DNA of 45,800 nt from Opitutus sp. GAS368 (lineage in GTDB: Bacteria; Verrucomicrobiota; Verrucomicrobiia; Opitutales; Opitutaceae): assembly GCA_945871085.1 (NCBI GenBank), contig CAMBVX010000009.1, positions 1 to 45,800 on the forward strand, read 5' to 3'. Numbering within the stretch: the stretch's first letter is position 1; each line of letters begins with the position of its first letter. Made by a program: the position numbers and the translations under genes. Under the pieces are notes generated by a model. The model did not search any database, was not told the origin of the DNA, and saw only the letters and a program-made list of their open reading frames with translations. Below, piece after piece: positions 18,872 through 27,863 of the stretch.

Positions 18872-18916
18872 CTCATCGGAAACTGGATTGGCGGGGGGGG
18901 GGGGGGGGAGGGGTTT
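18872..18916 (+). repeat. TBDR-region G-rich repeat copy 7, degenerate with a 16-nt poly-G run
   Basis: ctcatcggaaactggattggc(G)16aggggttt; G run at 18893-18908. Confidence 0.75.
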
Positions 18917-18934
18917 GGGGTACCGCCCAAATCC

Positions 18935-21892
18935 TCAGAACCGGCCGTTCACGCCCGCGGTGACCGTCACGAAATTATAGAGCGTGCGCTGGGAGCGGCT
19001 CTTGAAACCGCGGTAGAACGCCTGCGGCTCGTTGAAGAGGTTGGCCACGTCGAAACTGAAACCAAGCGACGGGCTCACTTGGTAGCCCACGCCCACGTTC
19101 ACGGTCTTCATGGAGAAACGATAGAGGTGCAGCGCCGGGCTGGTCGCGTTATAGGCCGTGATATATTCGCCCGTGAAGTTATAGAGGATGCGCGCGCTGA
19201 ATTTGCGATAACGCCACGACAACGACGCGTTGGCGGCATACGGGATGAAGCCCGGCACCTCGTGCCGCGTGAGGTAGACGTTGCCGTCAAACATTCCATG
19301 CGTGTCGATCCATGTGTAGTTAAAAGAACCGGCCAGGCCCTTGAGCAGGCCGGGCAGAAACGTGAACTGCTGCCGGTAGCTGAACTCCCAGCCCTGGGCC
19401 ACCGCGGTGCCCCCGTTGACCGAGGTGCGCTCCGTCCAGCCCGAATATTCGCCATCGTAGCCGTTGTCGGGTCCGCTGGGGATGATCCGGATTTCCTGGT
19501 TGTCGATGATGTAGTCGTGGATCTCCTTGTGGAACCAGCCCAGCGAGAGCTGGCCGACCGGTTCGAAATAATACTCGAGCGAGGTGTCCCAATTCTTTGC
19601 CGTCTGCGGTTGGAGGGCGGGGTTGTTGACGCTGAGACGCTGGTTCGCCTCGTCGGGCGTCTCGTTCACAAAAAAATTATTGAGCGCGGCGCGCCCGTAG
19701 CTGGTGGAAAAGCTGGCCCGCAGTTTCAGGTTCGACATGAGGTCGTGATGCGCATGCAGGCTCGGAAACGCGTTCGTGTAGCTGCCGTGAATCTCGCGGG
19801 CATTGTTCGCGTAATCACGCGCGGCGGAACCCGCCGGATCCGCCGTCTGCTGCGCCGCGGTGCTCAGGGCCCGCGACCGCACCCAGCCCCAACTGTCGAC
19901 CGTCGTTCCCTCGACGCGCACGCCGCCGAGGTAACCCGTCCGTCCCAGGAATCCATCGCGGCCCAGCCGCCCCTGCGCCATCGCATAGGCCGCCGAGGTT
20001 GACTCCGTGAGACTGCGCGTAGCGGTGAATTTCTGCGTCTCGTGATAGTAAAGATCCTCGCGCCAGACCGAGGGATCGCGCGGCCGGCGCTCGTTCATGA
20101 ACATGTGTGACTGCCACCGCGGAAAACGCAGGCCGGTTTCGCGCGCGGAATACCCGAGCAGATTCGGATCGGGGGCCAGCGGCCCGCCACCAATATAGGA
20201 CCAGCGATGGTTGTCCTTGCTCCAACTGTCCAGGCCCTGCTCGAGCCACGCCCCGCCGATCTTGAGAAACAGCGGTGTGGCAACCGGTGCCTCATAACGC
20301 ACGTTGAAACGGAACTGCGTCACCGACTGATCGGTTTGATTGTTGGTGTTCGTGAGCCCGTTGGCCGTCGGCCGGTAATTGTCGGGATTGAGGAAATCAG
20401 GGCCGCCGTTTTTCAGGAAGCGCGGAAACACATCCGACTCGGTGCGATCGAGGATCCAGGCTGCGCCCGCCAGTCGCATCGTGAGCTGACCGGCCGTCCC
20501 CTGCCCCGTGTTGAGATTGGTATAGCCCATGCCGCCCGCGTAATCGATCTGCCAGCGGCGGTATTTGTGCTCGCCCGTGAAATCCACCTGCCGCGTGCGC
20601 ACGTAGAAGTTGAGCGGACCGTCCATCAGGATGTCGATGTTCGAGGCAGCCAACGGACGGACGACGGTGATCTTGTCGGTGAACTGGCCGGGCACGACTC
20701 CGGTCGTGGTCGCGTTGGGGACGGTGTTGGCATTGCCCGTAAAGGCGCGCACCTCCATCCGCCGCCGGTGCCGCTCGAAATTGTCGTTGCCGAGCAGCGT
20801 CACCGAAAAACGCGTCGTCGGCGACCACTGGTAATCGGTCCGCAGGTTGACGCTCGTCTGCTTCCGGTTGTTGATGTTGTCCCACTGGCGGAAGTCCCAG
20901 ACATACGCGGCGGGCGCGAGTGTGTTCTGGTAGTCGAGCGTGGTGCTGGCGCCACCGACCGCGTTTTCGCTGTAGAAAAGATTGAGCGAGACCGCGAGGT
21001 TGCGCGTGCCGCCAAAGACGTCGAACACCTCTTGGTGGGCGAGGCTCGCCAACGGATGCGCCCGATGCTTTTCGCGCAGCGGCATCTGCTCGAAAAACGA
21101 CGGCGCGATGCGCGCCGTCAGGCTGTAGGTGGTCCGCCGCTTTTCCCGCATGGTCAGCGGGGAGCGGGTCTTCAGGTTGATGGTGCCCCCGAGGGAGGCG
21201 GCGCCCGTGTCGGGCCGGTGCCCTTTGGTGAGCTCCAGCGCCTCGAACATCGTGCCGGTGATGCTCTGCAGTTGGAACGTGCGGTTGGTGTTTACGCTGG
21301 GCAGCACACCGCCGTCGATCGTCACGGAGTTGAGCTGCGGATCCATGCCGCGGATGTTGAACCAATACGCCAGCCCTTCGTCGGTCGGGCTGCCGGCGAC
21401 GCCCGGCAATCGCATCACGACTTCGCCCGCGCTCATGTTGGGCAGGTTGCCGAAGGAATCCATCGCCACGATGTTCTTCACGTTTTCGGCGTTGCGCTGC
21501 TGCGTGATCGCGGCGGCATCACCCTCGCGTTCCCCGGTGACCTTGAATGCGTCCATTTTGTAAAGCGCCGTCGTGAGATCGAAATTCCGCCGGACCCGCC
21601 CGCCCGCCTCAACCGTCACCGGAGCGCGGACCGCATCGAGGCCGATATAGGTGACCTCGAGGTTGTACGTGCCCGCCGGAACACCCGTGAGCACGTAGCG
21701 ACCGGTCGCGTCGGTGAAGACGGAGTGGCCCAGCTGGGGCAGGACCACCCTGGCGCCCTCGAGCAGGTTACCCGTGGCGACATTGCTCACGGCACCGCTT
21801 ACCGTGCCGGAGCCCGTCTCGGCCGCGAAGCCGCGCGTGAAAATGAGAACGAGCCAGGTCAGAAGGACGGCGATGGGGTAGTTGGGTTTCAT
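18935..21892 (-). CDS. TonB-dependent receptor 5 (CarboxypepD_reg-like + plug + barrel)
   Basis: Start MKPNYPIAVLLTWLVLIFTRGFAAETG at 21892; GTVSGAVSNVATGNLLEGARVVLPQLG; QQRNAENVKNIVAMDSFGNLPNMSAGEVVMRLPG; C-terminal GVNGRF. Confidence 0.92.
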   Translation of the reverse strand: MKPNYPIAVLLTWLVLIFTRGFAAETGSGTVSGAVSNVATGNLLEGARVVLPQLGHSVFTDATGRYVLTGVPAGTYNLEVTYIGLDAVRAPVTVEAGGRVRRNFDLTTALYKMDAFKVTGEREGDAAAITQQRNAENVKNIVAMDSFGNLPNMSAGEVVMRLPGVAGSPTDEGLAYWFNIRGMDPQLNSVTIDGGVLPSVNTNRTFQLQSITGTMFEALELTKGHRPDTGAASLGGTINLKTRSPLTMREKRRTTYSLTARIAPSFFEQMPLREKHRAHPLASLAHQEVFDVFGGTRNLAVSLNLFYSENAVGGASTTLDYQNTLAPAAYVWDFRQWDNINNRKQTSVNLRTDYQWSPTTRFSVTLLGNDNFERHRRRMEVRAFTGNANTVPNATTTGVVPGQFTDKITVVRPLAASNIDILMDGPLNFYVRTRQVDFTGEHKYRRWQIDYAGGMGYTNLNTGQGTAGQLTMRLAGAAWILDRTESDVFPRFLKNGGPDFLNPDNYRPTANGLTNTNNQTDQSVTQFRFNVRYEAPVATPLFLKIGGAWLEQGLDSWSKDNHRWSYIGGGPLAPDPNLLGYSARETGLRFPRWQSHMFMNERRPRDPSVWREDLYYHETQKFTATRSLTESTSAAYAMAQGRLGRDGFLGRTGYLGGVRVEGTTVDSWGWVRSRALSTAAQQTADPAGSAARDYANNAREIHGSYTNAFPSLHAHHDLMSNLKLRASFSTSYGRAALNNFFVNETPDEANQRLSVNNPALQPQTAKNWDTSLEYYFEPVGQLSLGWFHKEIHDYIIDNQEIRIIPSGPDNGYDGEYSGWTERTSVNGGTAVAQGWEFSYRQQFTFLPGLLKGLAGSFNYTWIDTHGMFDGNVYLTRHEVPGFIPYAANASLSWRYRKFSARILYNFTGEYITAYNATSPALHLYRFSMKTVNVGVGYQVSPSLGFSFDVANLFNEPQAFYRGFKSRSQRTLYNFVTVTAGVNGRF

Positions 21893-21945
21893 GGGTGAAT
21901 TGTAGCGGTGGGGAACGGCGACGTACAAAGAAGACAACGACCTTG

Positions 21946-21992
21946 CAGAAAGGAAATTGGACTTTCAGGGGGATCGGATCCGGGAGGGGTTT
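21946..21992 (+). repeat. TBDR-region G-rich repeat copy 8
   Basis: cagaaaggaaattggactttcagggggatcggatccgggaggggttt. Confidence 0.85.
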
Positions 21993-22220
21993 AAGCAGAG
22001 GGTGACGGATGGAAACGGATTCAGACTCTTGTAGTCCCGCAAGCCTCAAGCCTGCCTGACCGGCCAGCGGCGCGAAGAGCCGGTTAACGAAAATTTCCTG
22101 CCGGAAAATCAATAACTCGTTCAACCTCGACCCGGCGCAGGTGGATCGTTGGACGTCGGGGGTGGCGAGCAAGAGGCGAAGAAACAGACCTCCCGCCAAT
22201 CGCTGTCAACCGGCGAGTTT

Positions 22221-22550
22221 TCAAACTGATTCCAGCGCGTCTGCCTCGACGTCGCACGCAGACATGTCCGCCGGGACGAAGCCGTCGGCTGGACAGGCCT
22301 GCTCGGCGCCGCCGGTCCAGCGCACCTGCTCGATGCACCCGCCGAAGTACAGGGTCCGAGGACTGCGAATGATCCAAACCGGCGCGTCCCAATGAGCGCC
22401 GATTTTGCAACGCAACCATGCGCACTGGTTTCGTGACCGAAGGTATCGATGCCAAACAGCGGGCGGTTTTGAAACGCTGGACAAGTCGGCCTCCCGGCAA
22501 AGCAGGTCCGCCGCGTAGGCGAGGTATTCGCGTGTCAACCGCCCCCCCAC
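22221..22550 (-). CDS. Small hypothetical protein (about 109 aa, GTG start)
   Basis: Starts 7 nt after the HDOD stop; GC-rich third positions; LTREYLAYAADLLCREADLSSVSKPPAVWHRYLRSRNQCAWLRCKIGAHWDAPVWIIRSPRTLYFGGCIEQVRW. No recognisable family. Confidence 0.4.
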   Translation of the reverse strand: MGGRLTREYLAYAADLLCREADLSSVSKPPAVWHRYLRSRNQCAWLRCKIGAHWDAPVWIIRSPRTLYFGGCIEQVRWTGGAEQACPADGFVPADMSACDVEADALESV

Positions 22551-22557
22551 CCGCCGC

Positions 22558-23439
22558 TCAGAACGTCACCGCACCGTGCGTCAGTTTATCCTGCAAGCGC
22601 GCGCGGGCGCGTTCATGCACGATCGCCATCGTCTCTTGCAGCAATTCCGCCGTGAACCCCCATTCGAGGAGAAAGTCCGTATTGAGTTCGAACAAAAATC
22701 CGTCCTCGGAAACGCCGGGACCAAACGAGGTCGCGACATATTTCGCGGCATGCAAATGCGCGAGCAGCGCCAACGCCTCGGGTGGAGCCTCGGTCGGCCG
22801 CTCACAAAATTCTGCGGCGGAGATCAGCGCGGCGGGAAAATTCCACGCGCGCAACAAACGCGCCCCCACCTCAGCATGGGTGTAGCCGAGCACTTCGCGC
22901 TCGGCCTCCGACCACGTGCCGCCACGCGACGAGCAATGGGTCCGGATAGCCGGGAAAAACGGCGCGCACGCATGCGCGATGGCGAGCTTGCCCAGATCGC
23001 ACACGAGGCCGGCCGTATAGGCCGCTTGCGGGTCGATGCGCTCGCTCGTCTCGGCCAGCACCTCGGCCGCCAGCGCCGTGCACAACGCATGGCGGCAAAA
23101 ATCGCCGGGCTCACCCCGCCCGCCCGCACCAGTCTCCCAGCGGCCCACGAGCGCGAGCGCGGCGAGGCGATAGAGTTCCCGTTGGCCGAGCCGAATAACC
23201 GCATCCGTCACACTGTCGGCTTTACCGCCCGCACTGAAGAACGCGGAATTCGCGAGCCGGAGCGTCGAAGCGGCGAGCGCCGAATCGACCTTGATCAAAT
23301 CGGCCACCTCGTCCGCGCTGCTGTCCGGCGACACGAGCACCGAAATCAGGCGCGGCAGCAGCGCCGGCGAACAAGGCAAACGCAGGGCGCGTTCACATAC
23401 TTGATCAATCGAAGGACATGCGGAGGTAGTGAGGGTCAC
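22558..23439 (-). CDS. HDOD domain-containing protein
   Basis: LPRLISVLVSPDSSADEVADLIKVDSALAASTLRLANSAFFSAGGKADSVTDAVIRLGQRELYRLA, typical HDOD. Confidence 0.88.
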   Translation of the reverse strand: MTLTTSACPSIDQVCERALRLPCSPALLPRLISVLVSPDSSADEVADLIKVDSALAASTLRLANSAFFSAGGKADSVTDAVIRLGQRELYRLAALALVGRWETGAGGRGEPGDFCRHALCTALAAEVLAETSERIDPQAAYTAGLVCDLGKLAIAHACAPFFPAIRTHCSSRGGTWSEAEREVLGYTHAEVGARLLRAWNFPAALISAAEFCERPTEAPPEALALLAHLHAAKYVATSFGPGVSEDGFLFELNTDFLLEWGFTAELLQETMAIVHERARARLQDKLTHGAVTF

Positions 23440-23458
23440 GGCAAAAATTATGTTGGGA

Positions 23459-25633
23459 TCAGGCAGCGTTGAGGAGCGAACCCGGGTCGAGAATGAGCGC
23501 GATACTGCCGTCCCCCAGGATCGCGGCGCCCGCCACGCCCGGGAGATTTTGCATGAAGCCCCCCAGATTCTTAATCACGACCTCTTGCTTGCTGACCATC
23601 TCGTCGACGAGCAGCGCCGAAACTTTGCCGGCGTTCTCCACGATAACGACGATGCCGTCCCACGGGTTGAGCGCCTCGCCGGGAATTCCGAAACGTTGAT
23701 GGAGCCGATGAATCGGGATGAATTTCCCGCGGAGATCGAGCACTTCGCCCAAACCGTGCACGGTGGAAATATTCTCGCGGGACGGACGCAGCGCCCGCTG
23801 CACCGAAGTCGTCGGCAAGATGAAGCGATCCTCGCCCACGCGAACCACGAGACCATCGATGATCGCCATCGTGAGCGGCAGCTTGATCTTGAACGTGGAG
23901 CCACGGCCCAACTCCGAGGTAATTTCAATCTTCCCGCGCAACTTCTGGATATTGCGTTTCACGACATCCATGCCGACGCCCCGCCCGGAAACCGACGTGA
24001 CCTTCTCCGCGGTCGACAAACCCGGAGCGAAAATGAGCGCGAGCATTTCATCGCGGGAGAGTTGGGTGCCGGCCGCGATGATACCCTTTTCAACGGCCTT
24101 ACGGTAGATGCGATCCGCGTCGATGCCTTTGCCGTCGTCCTGCAGCTCAATCACGATGCTGCCACCTTGGTGATGGGCGCGCAGGTGCAGCGAGCCAGTC
24201 TCGGGTTTCCCCTTGGCGACGCGATCGGCGGTAGGCTCCAAGCCATGATCGAGCGCATTGCGCACCATGTGAACCAACGGATCGCCGATTTCCTCCACCA
24301 CGGTGCGGTCGAGTTCGGTGTCTTCACCGCTCGTCATGAAGGACACTTTTTTGCCGAAGTCGCGCGCGAGATCGCGCGCGAGGCGCTCCATTTTTTGGAA
24401 CGTCGACTTGATGGGGATCATGCGCAGCGACATCGCCGTGCTCTGCAGCTCCTTCGTGATGCGGGAAAGTTGGGCGACATTGCGCTGGAGCCCCGTGCCG
24501 ACGCCGCCGTTCAGACGCGACGTTTCGATCAGTTGGCTCTGGACGATCACGAGTTCGCCGACGACATCCATCAACGAGTCCAGCTTGTCGGTATTAACCC
24601 GCACCGTCTGATTACCGACGCCGGACTTACCCGTCGCCGCTGCCTCGATGGCATTGGAGGTAGCCTTGGGCGGAGCGGGCACCACCTCTCCGTGCTCCTG
24701 GCTGGGGTCGGGAGCCGGTGCCGTTGGCGGGGCGGCGAAGAACTCCGTCACCACCGGTGAGGGGACTGACGGCGCACCAGCGGCGACCGCAGCCAACTTG
24801 CTGGCGGGCGAAGCATCGCGATCGGCGACCGCCAGTTTCTTTACCGCGCGCATCAAGTGACTGACCGGCACGATTTGGTCTGGCAGCAAGCCTTGTTCGA
24901 GCGCGCGGGCGACCTGTTGGGTCAGGGCAGCGAGTGCGTCGCGGCTCCGCAGAATCTCGGTGATGATGACGGCGGTGAGGCGCAGCTTATGATTCCGCGC
25001 AAGGTCGAGCAGCGACTCGACTTCATGCGCGAGCGTCTGCATCGGAACGAGACCGAGGAAGCCCGCATTGCCTTTGATCGTATGAAACGACCGAAAAATG
25101 GAATTGAGCGCCTCCGGATCGTCAGGCTGTTGATCGAGCGCGAGCAGCGCGGCCTCGATCTGCTGGAGGTGGTCCACGGCCTCGGCGTAAAATTCACCGA
25201 GCAGTTCCTTGTTATCCTCGAGATGTAAATCCAGCAGCACATCCGCCGGAGATTTTTCCTCGCCCGCTGGCGCCGCGACCAACGACGCCCCCGGAGCAAG
25301 GGCGACGGCACCCGCACCACTCGCGGGGAGGAGCTTCCCGTGCTGCAAACACTCCATCGCGACCGGCAGCCACTCGACCAAGAAACGGAGTTGGGCGATC
25401 GTTGCCTCGTCAAATGGCTGGGCGTTATCCAGCAGCTTGTCGAGGGCCGCATGCGCCGCAGCGATCGGGGCCTGGAGCGCCGGTTCAGTCGCGCAGCCAT
25501 CCCGCAAGTCCCCGAGCAGACTATAGGACGGCACGAGGCCGTCATCGCGCCCAGCTTGGGCGAGAATAGATTCGGTCGCGAGGCGGTTGATCGTCTCTTC
25601 TATATGGCAGGCTTGCGCGGTGGTGAGAGGCAT
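23459..25633 (-). CDS. cheA: Chemotaxis histidine kinase CheA
   Basis: HPt FRSFHTIKGNAGFLGL; VRVNTDKLDSLMDVVGELVIVQSQL; HATPase MVRNALDHGLE, GRGVGMDVVK; C-terminal CheW-like domain. Start MPLTTAQACHIEE at 25633. Confidence 0.93.
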   Translation of the reverse strand: MPLTTAQACHIEETINRLATESILAQAGRDDGLVPSYSLLGDLRDGCATEPALQAPIAAAHAALDKLLDNAQPFDEATIAQLRFLVEWLPVAMECLQHGKLLPASGAGAVALAPGASLVAAPAGEEKSPADVLLDLHLEDNKELLGEFYAEAVDHLQQIEAALLALDQQPDDPEALNSIFRSFHTIKGNAGFLGLVPMQTLAHEVESLLDLARNHKLRLTAVIITEILRSRDALAALTQQVARALEQGLLPDQIVPVSHLMRAVKKLAVADRDASPASKLAAVAAGAPSVPSPVVTEFFAAPPTAPAPDPSQEHGEVVPAPPKATSNAIEAAATGKSGVGNQTVRVNTDKLDSLMDVVGELVIVQSQLIETSRLNGGVGTGLQRNVAQLSRITKELQSTAMSLRMIPIKSTFQKMERLARDLARDFGKKVSFMTSGEDTELDRTVVEEIGDPLVHMVRNALDHGLEPTADRVAKGKPETGSLHLRAHHQGGSIVIELQDDGKGIDADRIYRKAVEKGIIAAGTQLSRDEMLALIFAPGLSTAEKVTSVSGRGVGMDVVKRNIQKLRGKIEITSELGRGSTFKIKLPLTMAIIDGLVVRVGEDRFILPTTSVQRALRPSRENISTVHGLGEVLDLRGKFIPIHRLHQRFGIPGEALNPWDGIVVIVENAGKVSALLVDEMVSKQEVVIKNLGGFMQNLPGVAGAAILGDGSIALILDPGSLLNAA

Positions 25634-25888
25634 GGGAGCGATGTTTCTTCGCAAGCTGTGTCATCGGAACGGCGCCCCGATAGTTAAAGAGAATCTCCGC
25701 AATGTTTGGTCGGGGTGCGGCCACGACGGCGTGCGATGCCGGACTGACCACCCTTCACTCGGGGTCACTTCACCCGTGGGCCGTGGCGATCGTCCGTTTT
25801 TCCTAAAGTCCACCGAAACGTGGCCGAAGAATGGACAGCGCCTGGTCACAACCCGCCTGACCACCCGCGCGAAACCACTTTTCCCATC

Positions 25889-26398
25889 ATGTCCCACGCT
25901 CCCACCACCCTCGCCCCCGTCGGCGGCAAGAATTCTCTCGCCGGCAAATACCTGACCGTCGTGCTTGAAAGTGAAGCCTACGGCATCGCGGTCCTGAAGG
26001 TCCGCGAAATCATCCGCCTGCAAAAGATCACTCCGGTGCCGCAAATGCCGGCCTTTGTGAAAGGGGTGATCAACCTTCGTGGCCGCGTGATTCCCATTGT
26101 AGATCTACGCGTAAAATTTGGGCTCAAAGCTGAATTCACCGAGCGCACCTGCATCGTCGTCGTGCAGGTGAAACTTCCCTCGGACCAAACCGTGCAGATG
26201 GGGTTGATCGTCGATCGGGTGGAAGAAGTGGTGACGCTGGCGGCGCACGAGATCGAACCAACGCCAGATTTTGGCGCTTCGATCAGCACCGAATACCTCC
26301 TCGGGATGGCCAAGGTCAAAGGCCAGGTAAAGACGCTGCTCGACATCGACCGCGTCGTCGCCCCGGACACCGTCCACGCCATCGTGTTGGCCGTGTAA
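25889..26398 (+). CDS. cheW: Chemotaxis coupling protein CheW
   Basis: YLTVVLESEAYGIAVLKVREIIRLQKITPVPQMPAFVKGVINLRGRVIPIVDLRVKFGL; start MSHAPTTLAP at 25889. Confidence 0.93.
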   Translation: MSHAPTTLAPVGGKNSLAGKYLTVVLESEAYGIAVLKVREIIRLQKITPVPQMPAFVKGVINLRGRVIPIVDLRVKFGLKAEFTERTCIVVVQVKLPSDQTVQMGLIVDRVEEVVTLAAHEIEPTPDFGASISTEYLLGMAKVKGQVKTLLDIDRVVAPDTVHAIVLAV

Positions 26399-26429
26399 TC
26401 GACCTCTCCTCCCCATTTGTTAGCGCAAC

Positions 26430-26468
26430 CGGCCCGGCTGGAGACGCAGGTTTCCACCGGGCCGTTTA
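26430..26468 (+). terminator. Intrinsic terminator after cheW
   Basis: Perfect 8-bp stem CGGCCCGG (26430-26437)/CCGGGCCG (26457-26464) followed by tttaattt, between convergent cheW and the NtrC-type gene. Confidence 0.7.
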
Positions 26469-26504
26469 ATTTCCACCTCAGAGGCACGCCGGCTATCACC
26501 AACG

Positions 26505-27863
26505 CTACACCGGATCGACCGCCACGCCCTCGGACCTTAACCGTTGAAGTTTGTAGGTGAGTGCGCGACGGCTGATCGCCAACTCCTTCGCGGTTTCGGT
26601 GCGGTTGTAGTTATTTTTCCGCAGCGCGTGGAGGATGGCCTCGCGTTCAATTTGCTCGAGGCGCTGCGCATCGGCCGGTGCGAGCGGAGGCACGGCCGCT
26701 TGCGTCACAATTCGCGCCGGCAGGTGCTCCGGCAGCACGATTTCTCCACGAGAAAGCAGCGCGGCCCGCTCCATCGCATTGCGCAACTCGCGCACATTGC
26801 CCGGCCACCGGTAGCTCGCCAAACAGGCCGCGACGGTGGCAGAGAACCGTGATTTCTGCCGCGAAAATAATCCGATAAAATACGTGGCCAACGGCAGGAT
26901 GTCTTCCGGGCGCTCACGGAGCGCCGGGAGGTGAATTTCCATCACATTCAGCCGGTAAAAGAGATCCTCCCGAAATTGTCCGGCGGCGATCTGTGCTTCC
27001 AAATCGCGGTTCGTGGCGGCGAGGACGCGCGCGTTCGTGTGAAAATCCCGACCCGAACCGATCCGATGAAACGAACCATCCTGAATCACGCGTAGTAATT
27101 TTGCCTGCAGCAGCAACGGTAAGTCCCCGATTTCATCCAGAAAAATTGTCCCGTGGTTCGCCTCTTCGAATCGTCCGATGCGCTGCTGGGTGGCACCGGT
27201 GAACGAACCTTTTTCGTGCCCAAACAATTCGCTCTCAAGGAGGCTTTCCGGAATCGCCGCGCAGTTCACTTTGACGAGCGACCCGGCGGCCCGCGGACTC
27301 CAGCCGTGGATGACCTCGGCGACGACCTCCTTCCCAACCCCGCTCTCCCCCGTGATCAGCACGCGCGTCTCGGAGGGCGCGATCACGGCGGCGTCGCGAA
27401 AGACGGCCTGCATGAGTGGGCTCACCGTCACCACTCCGGCCGGCAGAGTGCTTTCCGTTTGCGTGGAGAGTGGGGCGACGCCGCGACGCTCGGTCGCGAG
27501 CCGGACGGTCGCGATGAGTTCGTCGAGATCGATCGGTTTGGCCAAATAATTGACGGCGCCGTCGCGCATGGCGGCGACCGCGCTGCGGATATCGGCAAAC
27601 GCCGTGACGAGGAGCACCGGGAGCGTCGGGTGTTTTTGCCGCACGCGGCGCAAAGTCTCGATGCCCGACATACCCGGCATGCGCACATCGCTGATCATCA
27701 TCGCGAACGGCGTGGCGAGCAGCTGCTCCAGCGCCGCTTCACCCGACGCGGCCGATTGCGTGTGGTAGCCTTGGGCGCGCAGAAACGATTCCAGCAGACT
27801 GCGCTGACCGCGATCGTCATCGACGATGAGAATGGAGACGGCCGCAGAAACGTCGGGCTTCAT
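26505..27863 (-). CDS. NtrC-family sigma-54-dependent response regulator (REC-AAA+-Fis HTH)
   Basis: VSILIVDDDRGQRSLL; MISDVRMPGMSG; GESGVGKEVVAEVIH; ELFGHEKGSFTGAT; C-terminal Fis-type HTH. Confidence 0.94.
   Translation of the reverse strand: MKPDVSAAVSILIVDDDRGQRSLLESFLRAQGYHTQSAASGEAALEQLLATPFAMMISDVRMPGMSGIETLRRVRQKHPTLPVLLVTAFADIRSAVAAMRDGAVNYLAKPIDLDELIATVRLATERRGVAPLSTQTESTLPAGVVTVSPLMQAVFRDAAVIAPSETRVLITGESGVGKEVVAEVIHGWSPRAAGSLVKVNCAAIPESLLESELFGHEKGSFTGATQQRIGRFEEANHGTIFLDEIGDLPLLLQAKLLRVIQDGSFHRIGSGRDFHTNARVLAATNRDLEAQIAAGQFREDLFYRLNVMEIHLPALRERPEDILPLATYFIGLFSRQKSRFSATVAACLASYRWPGNVRELRNAMERAALLSRGEIVLPEHLPARIVTQAAVPPLAPADAQRLEQIEREAILHALRKNNYNRTETAKELAISRRALTYKLQRLRSEGVAVDPV

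Noticed and set aside
21768-22199. 143-aa minus ORF containing KPLPDPIPLKVQFP
   Set aside because: Contains translated repeat copy 8 and overlaps the TBDR 5 start out of frame; no protein family.
22084-22500. 138-aa minus ORF rich in Arg/Gly
   Set aside because: Composition typical of an out-of-frame reading; the overlapping 22221-22550 frame looks more coding-like.
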